NCBI GenBank assembly: GCA_964486335.1
Contig: CAZAMB010000002.1
Span: 124,001-188,000 of the forward strand
Length of the DNA: 64,000 bases
Direction: 5' to 3'
Source of the DNA: CAZAMB01 sp964486335
GTDB taxonomy: Bacteria > Planctomycetota > Phycisphaerae > UBA1845
The position numbers were made by a program, and so were the translations under genes. This document shows, piece by piece, positions 49,971-59,525 of the stretch; the stretch's first letter is position 1, and each line of letters begins with the position of its first letter. The notes beneath the pieces were generated by a model, which was not told the origin of the DNA, did not search any database, and worked only from the letters and a program-made list of their open reading frames with translations.

Positions 49971-50468
49971 TCATGGACAACCTGGAACCAAGACGGGATT
50001 CGAAAGGAATCTTCTGCCATTTCCAGGCCCGTCATACGCCAACGTTTCCGCATTGAGGTCGATCAACACTCGTACTTCGCACTCGTCGCGCCGAACGACA
50101 AGCTCGACCTGGTCAGGGATCTCAAGCTCTGTCGGACGATTATTGGGAATCAGGTATCCAATCGGACCGCACCATCCGCCCGAATCCTGCGCGATCGATA
50201 CACCAAACCCACCGTCGAGGCTTTCATTGGGAATGGATGTCTCGCTCACCCGGCCCTCGACAGGTTGGCCGTCGCGAAAAAAGTTTGCTGAAATCGCAAC
50301 TCCGGCAAGCGGCTCGCCCGATTCGAGGTCGAGCATGGTTCCGTCCAAGCCGTAGCGCGTGACCCAATCAACGCAAATACATCCCGTGCAACCGAATCCC
50401 CAAACGCATCCGACCAATGCCAATACCGGAATACGATTGAGCTTATTTGACCTACTCATGAAATCCAT
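49971..50468 (-). CDS. hypothetical lipoprotein with carboxypeptidase-regulatory-like fold
   Basis: A 165-residue exported protein. Signal sequence with a lipobox-like end (LVGCVWGFGCTGC; several Cys possible). The body starts YGLDGTMLDLESGEPLAGVA, a phrase typical of carboxypeptidase-regulatory-like beta-sandwich domains ('G.V.D..TG.PL.GV'), and has GGWCGPIGYLIPNN, possibly a disulphide with the late CEVRVLID. Function unknown. ATG 50468 has GGAGG directly upstream; ATG 50459 is also possible. It is followed downstream by the CzcA relic. Confidence 0.65.
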   Translation of the reverse strand: MDFMSRSNKLNRIPVLALVGCVWGFGCTGCICVDWVTRYGLDGTMLDLESGEPLAGVAISANFFRDGQPVEGRVSETSIPNESLDGGFGVSIAQDSGGWCGPIGYLIPNNRPTELEIPDQVELVVRRDECEVRVLIDLNAETLAYDGPGNGRRFLSNPVLVPGCP

Positions 50469-50606
50469 GATCGCCTCCGAATTGAAGAAACGTCGACCAG
50501 CCGGCGGCCTATTGCTCGAACATGTTGCGGCGTGCAAAGCACGACCTACCGCCCGTCACAATCGCGGCTCGATTTCATTCGACAATCACCAGTCGACAAT
50601 CGACAA

Positions 50607-51836
50607 TCATCGCTCATTGCCCCACAACTTCGCGAGTTCGACGAGGATGTTCGCCGAAGATTCCATTTCTTCCAGGCAGGCGAATTCGAGCGGTGAGTGG
50701 AAATTGTGCATGCCGACGGCGAGGTTCGGCGTGGGCAAGCCCATCTCGCTCAGACGCGAACCGTCGGTGCCGCCGCGGATCGCCTGAAACCTCGGCTCGA
50801 TGCCGCAGTTCTTGATCGCTTTGGCCGCGAGCTCGACCGCGCGCGGTTCTTTCTGCAAGGCCTCGCGCATGTTGCGATATTGCTTTTTCACGTCGATGTC
50901 AATCTTGCACCGGGGGTGGGCGTTGGTGACTGTCGCGGCGATCGTTCGCAACACTTCGGCCTGACCGGCCAAATCCTCGGTCTCGAAGCTGCGGAGCAGA
51001 ATGCGAATCGTCGCCTTGTCCACGCCGCCTTCGAGGACGTAGGGGTGAAGGAACGGCTCTCGCTTCGATGTGTTTTCCGGGGCGAGCGTCTGCCAAGGCA
51101 TGCGAGAAAGGAACAGTCCGGCCAGTCGAATCGCGTTGACCATGACGCCGGTGGCGAGGCCGGGGTGAATGTTGCGACCTTGGATGGTCACGATCGCGAG
51201 GTCGGCCGAGAAGGTTTCCGTGTCGAGCTCGCCGATGGTCTCGCCGTCGAGCGTGTAGGCGCAGGTCGCGTTGATTTTCTTGAGGTCGAGCTTGTCGGTT
51301 CCGCGACCGACTTCTTCGTCGCAGGTGAAGACGATTCGGATTGGGCCGTGTTTGATCTTCGGATCGTCCATCAGCTTTTCGGCCGCGGTCATGATGACCG
51401 CCAATCCCGATTTGTCATCGGCGCCGAGCAGGGTCGTGCCGTCGGAGGTGATGATCGTCTTGCCCTTGAGCTGCTCCAACACCGGTGAATCCGAGGCCTT
51501 GATGATCCGCGACTTGTCGCCGGGCAGCACGATGTCGTTGCCGTCGTAGTTCTTGTGAATGGTCGGATTGACGTTCTTGCCGGTGAACTCCGGCGAGGTG
51601 TCCATGTGCGCCACCCACGCGATGGTCGGCGCGCCCGCCACATTGCCCGGCACGGAGCCCATCACAATGCCGTGTTCGTCCATCGTGACATCAGAGAGCT
51701 TGAGTGCTCGCAACTCGTCCGCGAGCATCCGACCGAGGATCAACTGTCCCGGCGAACTTGGGTAGTCGTTTGTTTGTTCAACGGCCGTGGTTTCCACAGC
51801 GACATAACGACAAAAGCGTTCGAGCAATGTGTCCAC
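50607..51836 (-). CDS. pepT: peptidase T (tripeptide aminopeptidase)
   Basis: A 409-residue M20 zinc peptidase, normal length, cytoplasmic, releasing N-terminal residues from tripeptides. Zinc ligands and catalytic residues are in WVAHMDTSPEFTG, TLLGADDKSGLAV, TCDEEVGRG and DTETFSADLAIV; the family block RNIHPGLATGVMVNA and the closing GGTDGSRLSEMGLPTPNLAVG are intact. The start is set at GTG 51836 (VDTLLERFCRYVAV) with GGAG 9 bases upstream; a longer TTG start at 51902 is unlikely. It is divergent from the beta-propeller gene. Confidence 0.95.
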   Translation of the reverse strand: MDTLLERFCRYVAVETTAVEQTNDYPSSPGQLILGRMLADELRALKLSDVTMDEHGIVMGSVPGNVAGAPTIAWVAHMDTSPEFTGKNVNPTIHKNYDGNDIVLPGDKSRIIKASDSPVLEQLKGKTIITSDGTTLLGADDKSGLAVIMTAAEKLMDDPKIKHGPIRIVFTCDEEVGRGTDKLDLKKINATCAYTLDGETIGELDTETFSADLAIVTIQGRNIHPGLATGVMVNAIRLAGLFLSRMPWQTLAPENTSKREPFLHPYVLEGGVDKATIRILLRSFETEDLAGQAEVLRTIAATVTNAHPRCKIDIDVKKQYRNMREALQKEPRAVELAAKAIKNCGIEPRFQAIRGGTDGSRLSEMGLPTPNLAVGMHNFHSPLEFACLEEMESSANILVELAKLWGNER

Positions 51837-52010
51837 GTTCGAGTCTCCGGGTCCCTGGCGATATTGGTTGTAACTCTTTGAAAACAGCCGGTTTATCGCC
51901 AAATGAACAACCGAAGAGTAATCGGACGTGCCTCGTCCGACAATACTGAAAACGCGGTTGCGCTTTAAGTCTCAATGTCCGAACGCGCTCGAAACCGTTA
52001 CAAATTAAGG

Positions 52011-52026
52011 CAAACCGTGCGGTTTG
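52011..52026. promoter_or_regulatory. operator-like palindrome CAAACCG-TG-CGGTTTG
   Basis: A 16-base near-perfect palindrome stands just upstream of the candidate -35 element; a third GCGGTTTG occurs at 52069-52076, just past the -10. The arrangement suits a repressor or activator binding site. Inferred from symmetry alone. Confidence 0.4.
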
Positions 52027-52033
52027 ATGTTGC

Positions 52034-52061
52034 TTGACCGGTCACTTGCGTAACCGATACT
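52034..52061 (+). promoter_or_regulatory. candidate sigma70-type promoter of the beta-propeller gene
   Basis: TTGACC (5 of 6 to consensus), 16-base spacer, GATACT (4 of 6). It lies about 77 bases before the ATG and between CGGTTTG motifs. Confidence 0.35.
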
Positions 52062-52137
52062 TGGGGTAGCGGTTTGCCGATCGATTGTCGATTCGGCGCA
52101 ACCGACCAACCTGATTCCGTTTACGGAGTAACAACCC

Positions 52138-54603
52138 ATGTTTCGTGGTCTCACGAAGTGCGCGGCATTTGCGTTGCTGGCCTGTGTCGCTTTTCCCGGA
52201 TGCAACGTCATTCTTGGGTTGATTGGACGAGATGTAGGCGAGACCGGCAGCCCCGAATTGAAGCCCTTTGCCTCAGAGGCCGAGCTGCTTGACTACTTCA
52301 AATCGCAGATCCAGCAACGAAACGACTCGTTCGCCGTGTTCGATCGCGGGGCGGTCGACAACGACGGCGCGCAAGCCCCCACGGCCGAGGGTGGCAACGG
52401 CGGTTCGGCGGATAGCGCCGACGCGGGCGCCTTGCCGAGTCCCGCTCCCGGCGATGCCAGCCTGACTTCCGGGGGCGACGATGGATTCTCCGGAACAACG
52501 ACGCAGGAACGCGGTGTTGACGAAGCCGACGTGGTGAAAACCGATGGTGATCGGCTTTATGTCATCAGCATGTTCAACAACGACAGTGTTCTTCGCATCG
52601 TGGATATCGGCCCGGGCGGACAATCGCAGCTTTTGAGCGAAACCACGTTGAAGGGATACGGTCGCGACCTGTATCTGCACGACGGCAAGGTCGTCGCCCT
52701 GACTTCGGGCGGAGGGTACGCGTATCCGTTGTTTCTGGAAGGCGGCGGAGTCGCTGACGTCGTCGCGGCTGATGCCGTGGCTGAGGATGATAGCGATAAC
52801 GCGGTCTCAAGCGATATCGCTATTCTTCCGCCGATCGGCGAATTCGTGTACGAGCGTCCACACACGCTTGTGACGGTCGTCGATGTATCCGCAGGTTCGT
52901 CAACCCAGGTCCTTTCAACAACCAAAATCGACGGCAGCGTGGCCAGCAGCCGAATGATCGACGGATTGCTTCACCTTGTGATGGCCAACTATCAGGATTA
53001 TTACTACGACGTTCTCCCGCGCCTGGGCGCGCCGTCGCTTGACCTTTCCCCGGTGGATGCGGCTTCTCTGCTTCCGAAGTACACCCAAACACACGCGAAC
53101 GGCGCCGAGACCAGCGGTACCGTCGTCACGTGGGAAAACCTCTACCGACCGACGGACCCCGATGGATTCGGCGTGGTTACGGTCATCAGCCTCGACGTGG
53201 ACGACGATGCGGGCTTTTCGGCACTGGGCGTGGTGGCCGAGCCGGGACTCATCTATTCCTCGCTCGACGCCCTCTACCTCACCGACACCAACTACGACTG
53301 GCAGGGTAACTCGCGCACCACGACCGATATCTACAAGTTTGCCTATCAGGGTCGCAGCGCGATCGCGTCGGCCACGGGTACCGTTCCGGGACGCATCCTC
53401 AACCAATACTCAATGGGCGAGCACAATGGCAACCTTCGCGTCGCGTCGACCATCGACGCAACCTTCAGCTTCGACGGCCTCGGAGTCGGAACCGTTTCGG
53501 AATCGCAGAACGCTGTGTACGTACTTGGCCAGTCCGGGAACTCTTTGGGTATCCTTGGGCGGGTCGAGAACATTGCTCCGGGCGAGACGATTCAGTCGGC
53601 GCGGTTTATCGGCGACAAGGGATACGTGGTGACGTTTCGACAGATCGACCCGTTTTTTACGATGGACATGAGCGATCCGACTTCGCCGCGCGTGGTGGGT
53701 GAGTTGAAAGTGCCGGGGTTCTCGACCTTCCTCACGCCGATCGATGAGAACCACATCCTCGCGGTCGGACAGTACATTCCGCCGGACGACTCGTTCGGCA
53801 ACTGGGGCGTGCAACTTTCGATTTTCGATGTCACCGACTTCGCCAACCCGACACAGATGAGCAATGTCGTGCTGGGCGCGGAGGCGAACACCTCGGCCTA
53901 CTCCGAGGCCCTGTGGGACCCAAAGGCGTTGACCTATTATGCGGAGGAAGGCGTGGTGGCACTGCCCTTGTCGATTTACGAATACGTCTACTTTGAGGGA
54001 GACGGTGTCGCGGTGAGCGAACCGGGCACAATTCTGGTTACGGATGCCGGCGGCGGTTCGGATGGATCAATCGGCGCGGTTACGAGCACCGATCCCGACG
54101 TCGCACAGATTGACGCCGACGCACCACCGCCGGACGGCGAAGTTCAGGAAGGCGCGGTGTTGGACGCGCCGGCCGAGCCACAGGGTTTCGAGGGCGTTGT
54201 CGTGTTCCGTGTTTCGACCACAGAGGGTCTGACCGAGCTGGGCCGCGTCAGCACGCGCTTCGCCGAAGCTGATTATTGGGGCGCTTCATTCACTCGCGGC
54301 GTATTCGTCGGACAGGACCTGTTCGCCGTGACCGATTTGGGCGTCAAGGCCGCGTCGATGAGCGACCTGGCCGCTGAATCGTCGCAACTCTTTTTCGGAC
54401 TGCCATACGATTACGACGATGGGATCGATCCGGGCGTTGTCGACGAACCCAAGCCGGAACCCGTCGAACCCGTGGATGGCGGCGGCTCGACACCTGGTTC
54501 TTCCGGTGACGATACAACGTCAGTGGATGCCCAGGATCAGACGACCCCTGGCGAAGAAGCGACTCCAGCGGTCAATCCCGCACCGGCCAGTTCCAGACCG
54601 TAG
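52138..54603 (+). CDS. beta-propeller domain lipoprotein (PF09826-type)
   Basis: An 821-residue exported protein. The signal ends in a lipobox-like AFPGC (Cys21-22 region). After a Ser/Gly/Asp-rich linker the hallmark TTTQERGVDEADVVKTDGDR appears, which defines the secreted beta-propeller family PF09826. Repeating blades follow (LYVISMFNNDSVLRIVDI; IYKFAYQGRSAIASATGTVP; QFSMGEHNGNLRVAST-type NQYSMGEHNGNLRVA; YVVTFRQIDPFFTMDMSD). A long acidic insert splits the last blades (about 625-680), and a Pro/Ser/Glu tail ends the protein. Function unknown; a cell-surface scaffold is likely. Confidence 0.88.
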   Translation: MFRGLTKCAAFALLACVAFPGCNVILGLIGRDVGETGSPELKPFASEAELLDYFKSQIQQRNDSFAVFDRGAVDNDGAQAPTAEGGNGGSADSADAGALPSPAPGDASLTSGGDDGFSGTTTQERGVDEADVVKTDGDRLYVISMFNNDSVLRIVDIGPGGQSQLLSETTLKGYGRDLYLHDGKVVALTSGGGYAYPLFLEGGGVADVVAADAVAEDDSDNAVSSDIAILPPIGEFVYERPHTLVTVVDVSAGSSTQVLSTTKIDGSVASSRMIDGLLHLVMANYQDYYYDVLPRLGAPSLDLSPVDAASLLPKYTQTHANGAETSGTVVTWENLYRPTDPDGFGVVTVISLDVDDDAGFSALGVVAEPGLIYSSLDALYLTDTNYDWQGNSRTTTDIYKFAYQGRSAIASATGTVPGRILNQYSMGEHNGNLRVASTIDATFSFDGLGVGTVSESQNAVYVLGQSGNSLGILGRVENIAPGETIQSARFIGDKGYVVTFRQIDPFFTMDMSDPTSPRVVGELKVPGFSTFLTPIDENHILAVGQYIPPDDSFGNWGVQLSIFDVTDFANPTQMSNVVLGAEANTSAYSEALWDPKALTYYAEEGVVALPLSIYEYVYFEGDGVAVSEPGTILVTDAGGGSDGSIGAVTSTDPDVAQIDADAPPPDGEVQEGAVLDAPAEPQGFEGVVVFRVSTTEGLTELGRVSTRFAEADYWGASFTRGVFVGQDLFAVTDLGVKAASMSDLAAESSQLFFGLPYDYDDGIDPGVVDEPKPEPVEPVDGGGSTPGSSGDDTTSVDAQDQTTPGEEATPAVNPAPASSRP

Positions 54604-54917
54604 CGTCGAAAGACAGGGATCAAAGGGAACAACAGCCATCGGATCCCGCCGCCGATACCCGCGCGCGGTTGCGACGAAGCGATGGGTCGCAACCGCGCCG
54701 AGTCCGTTCGAGAAGGTCGGGCGGCTCACGTCCGGGCACAGGAACTCACCGGTGGAAGGCAAACGCTTGCGCGATTTCCAACGCTTTCGCGTACGCCGAG
54801 AAGAGCAAAGAATCGCAACTCGCCAAACATCCCATGCGCGGGTTCCGCGTTTCACCGTTGGGCGATCGGTTGATGGCGGCACGGTTCTTTGGGCCCCCAA
54901 CGACGACGCATGTTCCG
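54604..54917. other. convergent intergenic region with a strong hairpin
   Basis: About 310 bases between two converging genes. Apart from the hairpin at 54663-54698 nothing recognisable was seen; open frames here are Arg-rich shadows. Confidence 0.5.
54663..54698. terminator. 13-bp perfect hairpin
   Basis: GCGCGGTTGCGAC pairs with GTCGCAACCGCGC around a 10-base loop (GAAGCGATGG). It lies 60 bases after the beta-propeller stop. Likely a rho-independent-like or stabilising 3' hairpin, though no T-run follows; it could also be a repeat element. Confidence 0.55.
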
Positions 54918-55757
54918 TCAAAATCCCGGTAGCTGATAGTCTGATTTTGTGCCGCCGCTGATGGTCACGCTGACCGTGCCGTCCTTCGGCGTGTTGGCAT
55001 CGAACTCAACCAGGATCGTGATGTTGTCGGGGCCGGTCGGGGCGTCGTTGGGCACGACGAACGTCATGGTGCCCGCCTCCGGCAGAAAACTCTCATTGGC
55101 CACGGGTTTGATCACCAGGCCATCCGTCTCGACGCTGTACGTCGCGCCGCCTTCCTCGGAAAGCGTGAGGTCGGCGGTTTCGATGGTGATCGTCTGGCGA
55201 ATGGGATCGATCTTGAGAGCCAGGTCGCCTTCGGCCGACCCGACGCCGGTCGTCGTAATGTCGATCGTGCCGGTCCACGTGCGAATCTCTGCGGGATCGG
55301 TCGATCGCTGCACGCCGAGCGATCCGTCGGTGGATTCATCACCGACGGAAAAGTTGTCAAAGGTGGCTACAAATGAACCGGTATTGGCGTTGAATACGAC
55401 CGCAATACCGCCCGAAAGGGGAACCTCGCCGTAGTAGTCGTTCTGGCATCCATCGGTAAAGGTCAGCGCGATCGTGGCGACGTTGGTGTCGAGCGAGAAG
55501 TTCACGACAGGACACGTTCCGAAGGTACCGTCGTCGGTGAGATCAACGCTGGAAAACCCTTCCACCGCGCCGCCGACCGCCTTTGAGGCCGCGTCGAGTT
55601 GCTCCACGACGGCATCCACCGCCGCTTTCTGTTCGGCCGTCAGCGTGTCCCCGCCGCCACCGCCACCGTTGCCCGGGCGATTTCGACATGCGGATGATAA
55701 ACCTGCCGCCGCGACCAACATTCCGATGACGATCAACCCATTCAGCTTTCCGCGCAT
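54918..55757 (-). CDS. hypothetical lipoprotein
   Basis: A 279-residue exported protein that I do not recognise. Signal peptide MRGKLNGLIVIGMLVAAAGL ends at a Cys (SSAC), so it is a probable lipoprotein. A Gly-rich linker (NGGGGGGD) and a helix (EQKAAVDAVVEQLDAASKAV) lead into a strand-rich domain with two likely disulphide cysteines (GTCPVVNF; DGCQNDYYG). The strand pattern recalls other Planctomycetota secreted lipoproteins of unknown role. AGGAGG precedes the ATG at 55757. It is convergent with the beta-propeller gene. Confidence 0.68.
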   Translation of the reverse strand: MRGKLNGLIVIGMLVAAAGLSSACRNRPGNGGGGGGDTLTAEQKAAVDAVVEQLDAASKAVGGAVEGFSSVDLTDDGTFGTCPVVNFSLDTNVATIALTFTDGCQNDYYGEVPLSGGIAVVFNANTGSFVATFDNFSVGDESTDGSLGVQRSTDPAEIRTWTGTIDITTTGVGSAEGDLALKIDPIRQTITIETADLTLSEEGGATYSVETDGLVIKPVANESFLPEAGTMTFVVPNDAPTGPDNITILVEFDANTPKDGTVSVTISGGTKSDYQLPGF

Positions 55758-56007
55758 GATCCGATCCTCCTGATCCGTGATGGACATATTCTCAAGTCAA
55801 TTCTGAAAGCGAACCGCCCCAACGGCGAAAGGCTACACCGCGCCGAGTGTCCGGGCAAGGGTGGCTGGCGCGTTACTGTGTTCGACGGCGCGCAGGAGAC
55901 CGTAGCATTCGTTGATTAATGCCGAGAATCCTCTTGCGATTATGTGCTCGAAGAGGACCTACACGCGCATTTGGATTCCGGAGTTGTCTGCACACGCCAG
56001 AAAAACA

Positions 56008-56616
56008 TCAGATGTTGGGCGACACAACGTCGATCAGAGCGTCGGCGATGTCGCGGAGGACGCCGAGGGGATGTTGATCGGCGTTGACCTTTGCCTGAAG
56101 TCGCTTGGGATAGGCGTCGAGCACGGGGGCGGTTTCGCGCTCGTAAACTTCGATGCGGTTTTCGATAACGGTGCGATCGGCATCGTCGGGCCGGTTGGAC
56201 TTTTTGGCACGGGCCGCGAGTCGGGCGATCAGCGCGTCGCGATCGTCGATCATCAAGTGGACGACTTTGCGCACCTCGATCGCGTCGGCCAACAACTCGA
56301 CTTGCCGGGCGGTGCGGGGAATCCCGTCGAGAATCAGCGTGTGGTAGGCGGGATCGATCTTGCCGGCCGCGATCAAACCCTCCACGTGGTGTCGAAAGAC
56401 GCGGATCGTCAGTTCGTCGGGGACAAGTAGACCCTTGGTGGAATACGAGAGAAATTCCTTACCGATTTCGGAGGCCTTGTCGAGTCCGCGAAAGATATCA
56501 CCCATGGCGAGATGACGGAGGTTGGCCATTTGCCCCAGGATAATGCCTTGTGTTCCCTTACCCGAGCCCGGGCAACCCAGTATCAGAATCGCCGGATATC
56601 GTTTTGGCTCGCTCAT
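56008..56616 (-). CDS. adk: adenylate kinase-family nucleoside monophosphate kinase
   Basis: A 202-residue P-loop kinase. The Walker A is GCPGSGKGTQG (Lys20), the NMP-binding part reads HLAMGDIFRGL, and DGIPRTARQVELL is the conserved core (normally DGFPR). The LID is the short type without zinc: LAARAKKSNRPDDADRTVIENRIEVYE. It should interconvert ATP, AMP and ADP. The G(C/P)PG and DGI substitutions are unusual, so a paralogue with shifted specificity is possible. Strong GGAGG stands before the ATG. It is alone on its strand, divergent from the S9 peptidase gene. Confidence 0.87.
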   Translation of the reverse strand: MSEPKRYPAILILGCPGSGKGTQGIILGQMANLRHLAMGDIFRGLDKASEIGKEFLSYSTKGLLVPDELTIRVFRHHVEGLIAAGKIDPAYHTLILDGIPRTARQVELLADAIEVRKVVHLMIDDRDALIARLAARAKKSNRPDDADRTVIENRIEVYERETAPVLDAYPKRLQAKVNADQHPLGVLRDIADALIDVVSPNI

Positions 56617-56958
56617 TCAAACCTCCCTCGATAACCACCACCTGCGGGGCGATCGGACAGAATTCGCGAAGTTTCCGGATTCGTGGAAACCTGTTGCGGC
56701 ATGATTTCGGGGATTGGCGGAGGACGCAAGCCCCCCGACATTGTTCCGGAAAATCCCGGGGGATGATCGCCTCACTTGCTTCCCGACACAACGTACCGCA
56801 ACGTGCCCAACAACAACCCGTCCGAACTGTAGACGGCGGCCCCCTTCGACTCATTTGCTTTGCAAATCGCGTTCCACCGGGTAGGTTGGACGCTCACTCA
56901 ACGCAGCACACGAGGGGCAAGCTCGCGGCTGACAAAAGTTATCGAAAGGACGAACAGA
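56617..56958. other. divergent intergenic region adk / S9 peptidase
   Basis: 342 bases with promoters for both genes. A C-rich/G-rich inverted pair (CCCCCG near 56735, CGGGGG near 56758) is present. The peptidase reading frame is open leftward to 56860 but without homology. Nothing else was recognised. Confidence 0.4.
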
Positions 56959-59001
56959 ATGAGGCACCTGTTGATCATCGGAATGGCGGCGATCGGTTGG
57001 TTTTCCACGGGCGTAGCGGCAGATGGCACTCATCCGTTCTCGATCCACGACATGCTGGCCATGAAGCGGATCAGCGATCCGCAGGCGTCGCCCGATGGAA
57101 AGACCATCGTTTTCGTGGTTCGCACGACGGATCTGGAGGCCAACAAAGGTCGCACTGATCTTTGGCTGGTCGGCACGGACGGAACCGGGCTTCGCCGACT
57201 GACCTCACACCCCACGTCCGAAAGCAACCCGCGATGGTCCAGCAACGGCAAGTTAGTGTACTTTCTTTCCACCCGTTCGGATTCCTCGCAGGTGTGGCAA
57301 ATAGCCGTCGACGGCGGCGAGGCGGAGCAGGTCACCCGGTTGCCGCTCGATGTCTCCGCGTTCGCGGTATCGCCAGATGGGTTCATGCTGGCCGTGGCGA
57401 TGGATGTTTTTCCAGATCTCACGCCGGAAGAAACGAAGAAGCGACTGGATGAGATGGAGAGCCGAAAACCAAGCGGCAAAGTTTATGACCGGTTGTTGGT
57501 GAGGCACTGGGACTCCTGGAAGGACGGCCGCCGTTCGCACGTGTTTTCGTATCGTCTTTCCGGTGGTGATCTTGTCGACGTAATGTTCGGGATGGACGCG
57601 GATTGTCCGAGTCGGCCGTTCGGCGGGCCCGAGGAGTTCACGTTTACGAATGACGGTGAGTCGATCGCGTTCACTGCCAAGAACGCCGGGCGCGAAGAGG
57701 CCTGGTCCACGAACTTCGACATTTACGTGGCGCCGGTTCATGAGTCGTTGCCGCCCAAGAATCTCACGGACTTCAACGTCGGATGGGACACTTCGCCGGT
57801 GTTTGCGCCGGAAACCGCTGCTTTGGCTTATCTTTCCATGGTCCGCCCGGGCTACGAAGCCGATCAGTTTCGGATCATTGTTCGGACTAGTCCGACCGCC
57901 ACGCCGGTGGACTTGTCCAAGAACTGGGACCGCTCGGCGGGATCGATCACCTGGTCGAAGGACGGAACCACGATCTTCGCGATCGCCGACAACGTCGGTC
58001 ACCGCTCGTTGTTTTCAGTCAATCTGGCGACGGCCGCGTTCACGACACTCGTCAACGAGGGGAATGTTTCCGCCGTGGTTGTCGCGGGTGACCGGCTCGT
58101 TTTCGCGATGGATACGCTCAAGTCGCCCGTCGAACTCTATTCCGTGAAACCCGATGGCAGTGATCTGAAACAGATTACGAATATTAACGCACCGCAACTC
58201 GCGGCCGCACGCATGGGTGACTACGAGCAGTTTTCGTTCAAAGGCTGGAACAACGAGACGGTGTATGGATTTGCGGTCGAGCCGGTCGATTTCGACGCTT
58301 CGAAGAAGTACCCGGTCGCGTTCCTGATTCACGGCGGCCCGCAGGGCTCGTTCGGCAATCATTTTCATTATCGTTGGAACCCTCAGGCATACGCCGGGGC
58401 GGGGTATGCCGCGGTGATGGTGGATTTTCACGGATCGACAGGATACGGGCAGGCGTTCACCGATTCGATTCGCGGTGACTGGGGCGGCAAGCCGCTGGAG
58501 GACTTACAGAAGGGGCTTGCGGCGGCGCTGGAGAAATACCCCTGGATGGACGGGGATCGAGTGGCCGCGCTGGGGGCGTCGTACGGCGGATACATGATCA
58601 ACTGGATCGCGGGAAATTGGTCGGACCGCTTCAAATGCCTGGTGTGCCACGACGGAAATCTCGACGAGCAAATGGCCTACTACGACACGGAGGAATTGTG
58701 GTTTCCTGAATGGGACCATCAGGGGACGCCGTGGGCGCATCCCGAAAATTTTCAGAAACATAATCCGATCAATTTCGTCAAAAACTGGAAGACGCCGATG
58801 CTGGTGATCCACGGAGCGCTGGACTATCGAGTCGTGGATACGCAGGGGCTTTCGACGTTCACGGCGTTGCAGCGTCGGGGAATACCGAGCAAGCTGCTCT
58901 ACTTTCCCGATGAAAACCACTGGGTGCTCAAGCCGGCCAACAGCATCCTTTGGCACGAGACGGTGATCGGCTGGCTGGATGAGTGGACGAAGAAGCAGTA
59001 A
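56959..59001 (+). CDS. S9-family prolyl-oligopeptidase-like exported peptidase
   Basis: A 680-residue serine peptidase. A short signal sequence (MRHLLIIGMAAIGWFSTGVA) suggests export. A beta-propeller of WD40-like PD blades (ISDPQASPDGKTIVFVVRTT; LTSHPTSESNPRWSSNGKLV) precedes the alpha/beta hydrolase. The triad is Ser541 in GASYGGYM, Asp622 in VIHGALDYRVV and His654 in DENHWVL. The layout matches acylaminoacyl peptidase or dipeptidyl-peptidase members; the substrate is probably short peptides. AAAGGA stands before ATG 56959. The lipoprotein gene follows with its start right after the stop. Confidence 0.92.
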   Translation: MRHLLIIGMAAIGWFSTGVAADGTHPFSIHDMLAMKRISDPQASPDGKTIVFVVRTTDLEANKGRTDLWLVGTDGTGLRRLTSHPTSESNPRWSSNGKLVYFLSTRSDSSQVWQIAVDGGEAEQVTRLPLDVSAFAVSPDGFMLAVAMDVFPDLTPEETKKRLDEMESRKPSGKVYDRLLVRHWDSWKDGRRSHVFSYRLSGGDLVDVMFGMDADCPSRPFGGPEEFTFTNDGESIAFTAKNAGREEAWSTNFDIYVAPVHESLPPKNLTDFNVGWDTSPVFAPETAALAYLSMVRPGYEADQFRIIVRTSPTATPVDLSKNWDRSAGSITWSKDGTTIFAIADNVGHRSLFSVNLATAAFTTLVNEGNVSAVVVAGDRLVFAMDTLKSPVELYSVKPDGSDLKQITNINAPQLAAARMGDYEQFSFKGWNNETVYGFAVEPVDFDASKKYPVAFLIHGGPQGSFGNHFHYRWNPQAYAGAGYAAVMVDFHGSTGYGQAFTDSIRGDWGGKPLEDLQKGLAAALEKYPWMDGDRVAALGASYGGYMINWIAGNWSDRFKCLVCHDGNLDEQMAYYDTEELWFPEWDHQGTPWAHPENFQKHNPINFVKNWKTPMLVIHGALDYRVVDTQGLSTFTALQRRGIPSKLLYFPDENHWVLKPANSILWHETVIGWLDEWTKKQ

Positions 59002-59502
59002 GTGAGCGGAAATCACGGCATCATCGTACTTCGAGCGGGCGTATTAGGGTTGATGTGGATCGTTCCGGGATGCGGGTCGCGCTCCGAGTCGATCGAGCAA
59101 CCGGAATCAGCTTCGTCAACGGTTCCGGAGAACAGTTCGGCCAGTGCGACCTCCGGAAGTTTGCTGCGAATTGTTTGCGATGTTCCGGAGGAGTTGGACT
59201 ATCCAACTCGCACCGTTCGTGGGCATGTCGGCTGGTCGGAAGGGAATATCACCCGCGGCCAGACCTTTACGTTTGAGCTGGCCAAGCCGGTCGTTGAATT
59301 GCCGATCGACTTTCGATTCCCGCTCAATGAGAAAATTCACGTTCGTTTCGTCGTAAACAGCGGTCCAACGACTTCACGATTCACGGATGGCGACTGGTTT
59401 CTGTATACTGACGGGCGAGAGGAAGCTTCGCGCGGTGCGTTGAGCATCACTCTGTCGACCTTCCTCGATCGATCAAAGAAATACAGGAAGATGGCGCCCT
59501 AG
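59002..59502 (+). CDS. hypothetical lipoprotein following the S9 peptidase
   Basis: A 166-residue exported protein started at a GTG immediately after the peptidase stop (TAA-GTG). The signal ends WIVPGC, a plausible lipobox, followed by a Ser/Glu/Thr-rich spacer and a strand-rich domain of about 110 residues (LLRIVCDVPEELDYPTRTVR; FRFPLNEKIHVRFVVNSGP). I do not recognise the fold. Tight spacing suggests translation with the peptidase. Function unknown. Confidence 0.62.
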   Translation: MSGNHGIIVLRAGVLGLMWIVPGCGSRSESIEQPESASSTVPENSSASATSGSLLRIVCDVPEELDYPTRTVRGHVGWSEGNITRGQTFTFELAKPVVELPIDFRFPLNEKIHVRFVVNSGPTTSRFTDGDWFLYTDGREEASRGALSITLSTFLDRSKKYRKMAP

Positions 59503-59525
59503 AACGGATATCAGTGAGACGAAAC

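Larger units (their letters stand above)
51837..52137. other. divergent intergenic region pepT / beta-propeller gene
   Basis: 301 bases with outward promoters. The right part holds the CGGTTTG repeats and candidate promoter listed separately. GGAG before the ATG at 52138 is within GGAGTAAC. Confidence 0.5.
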
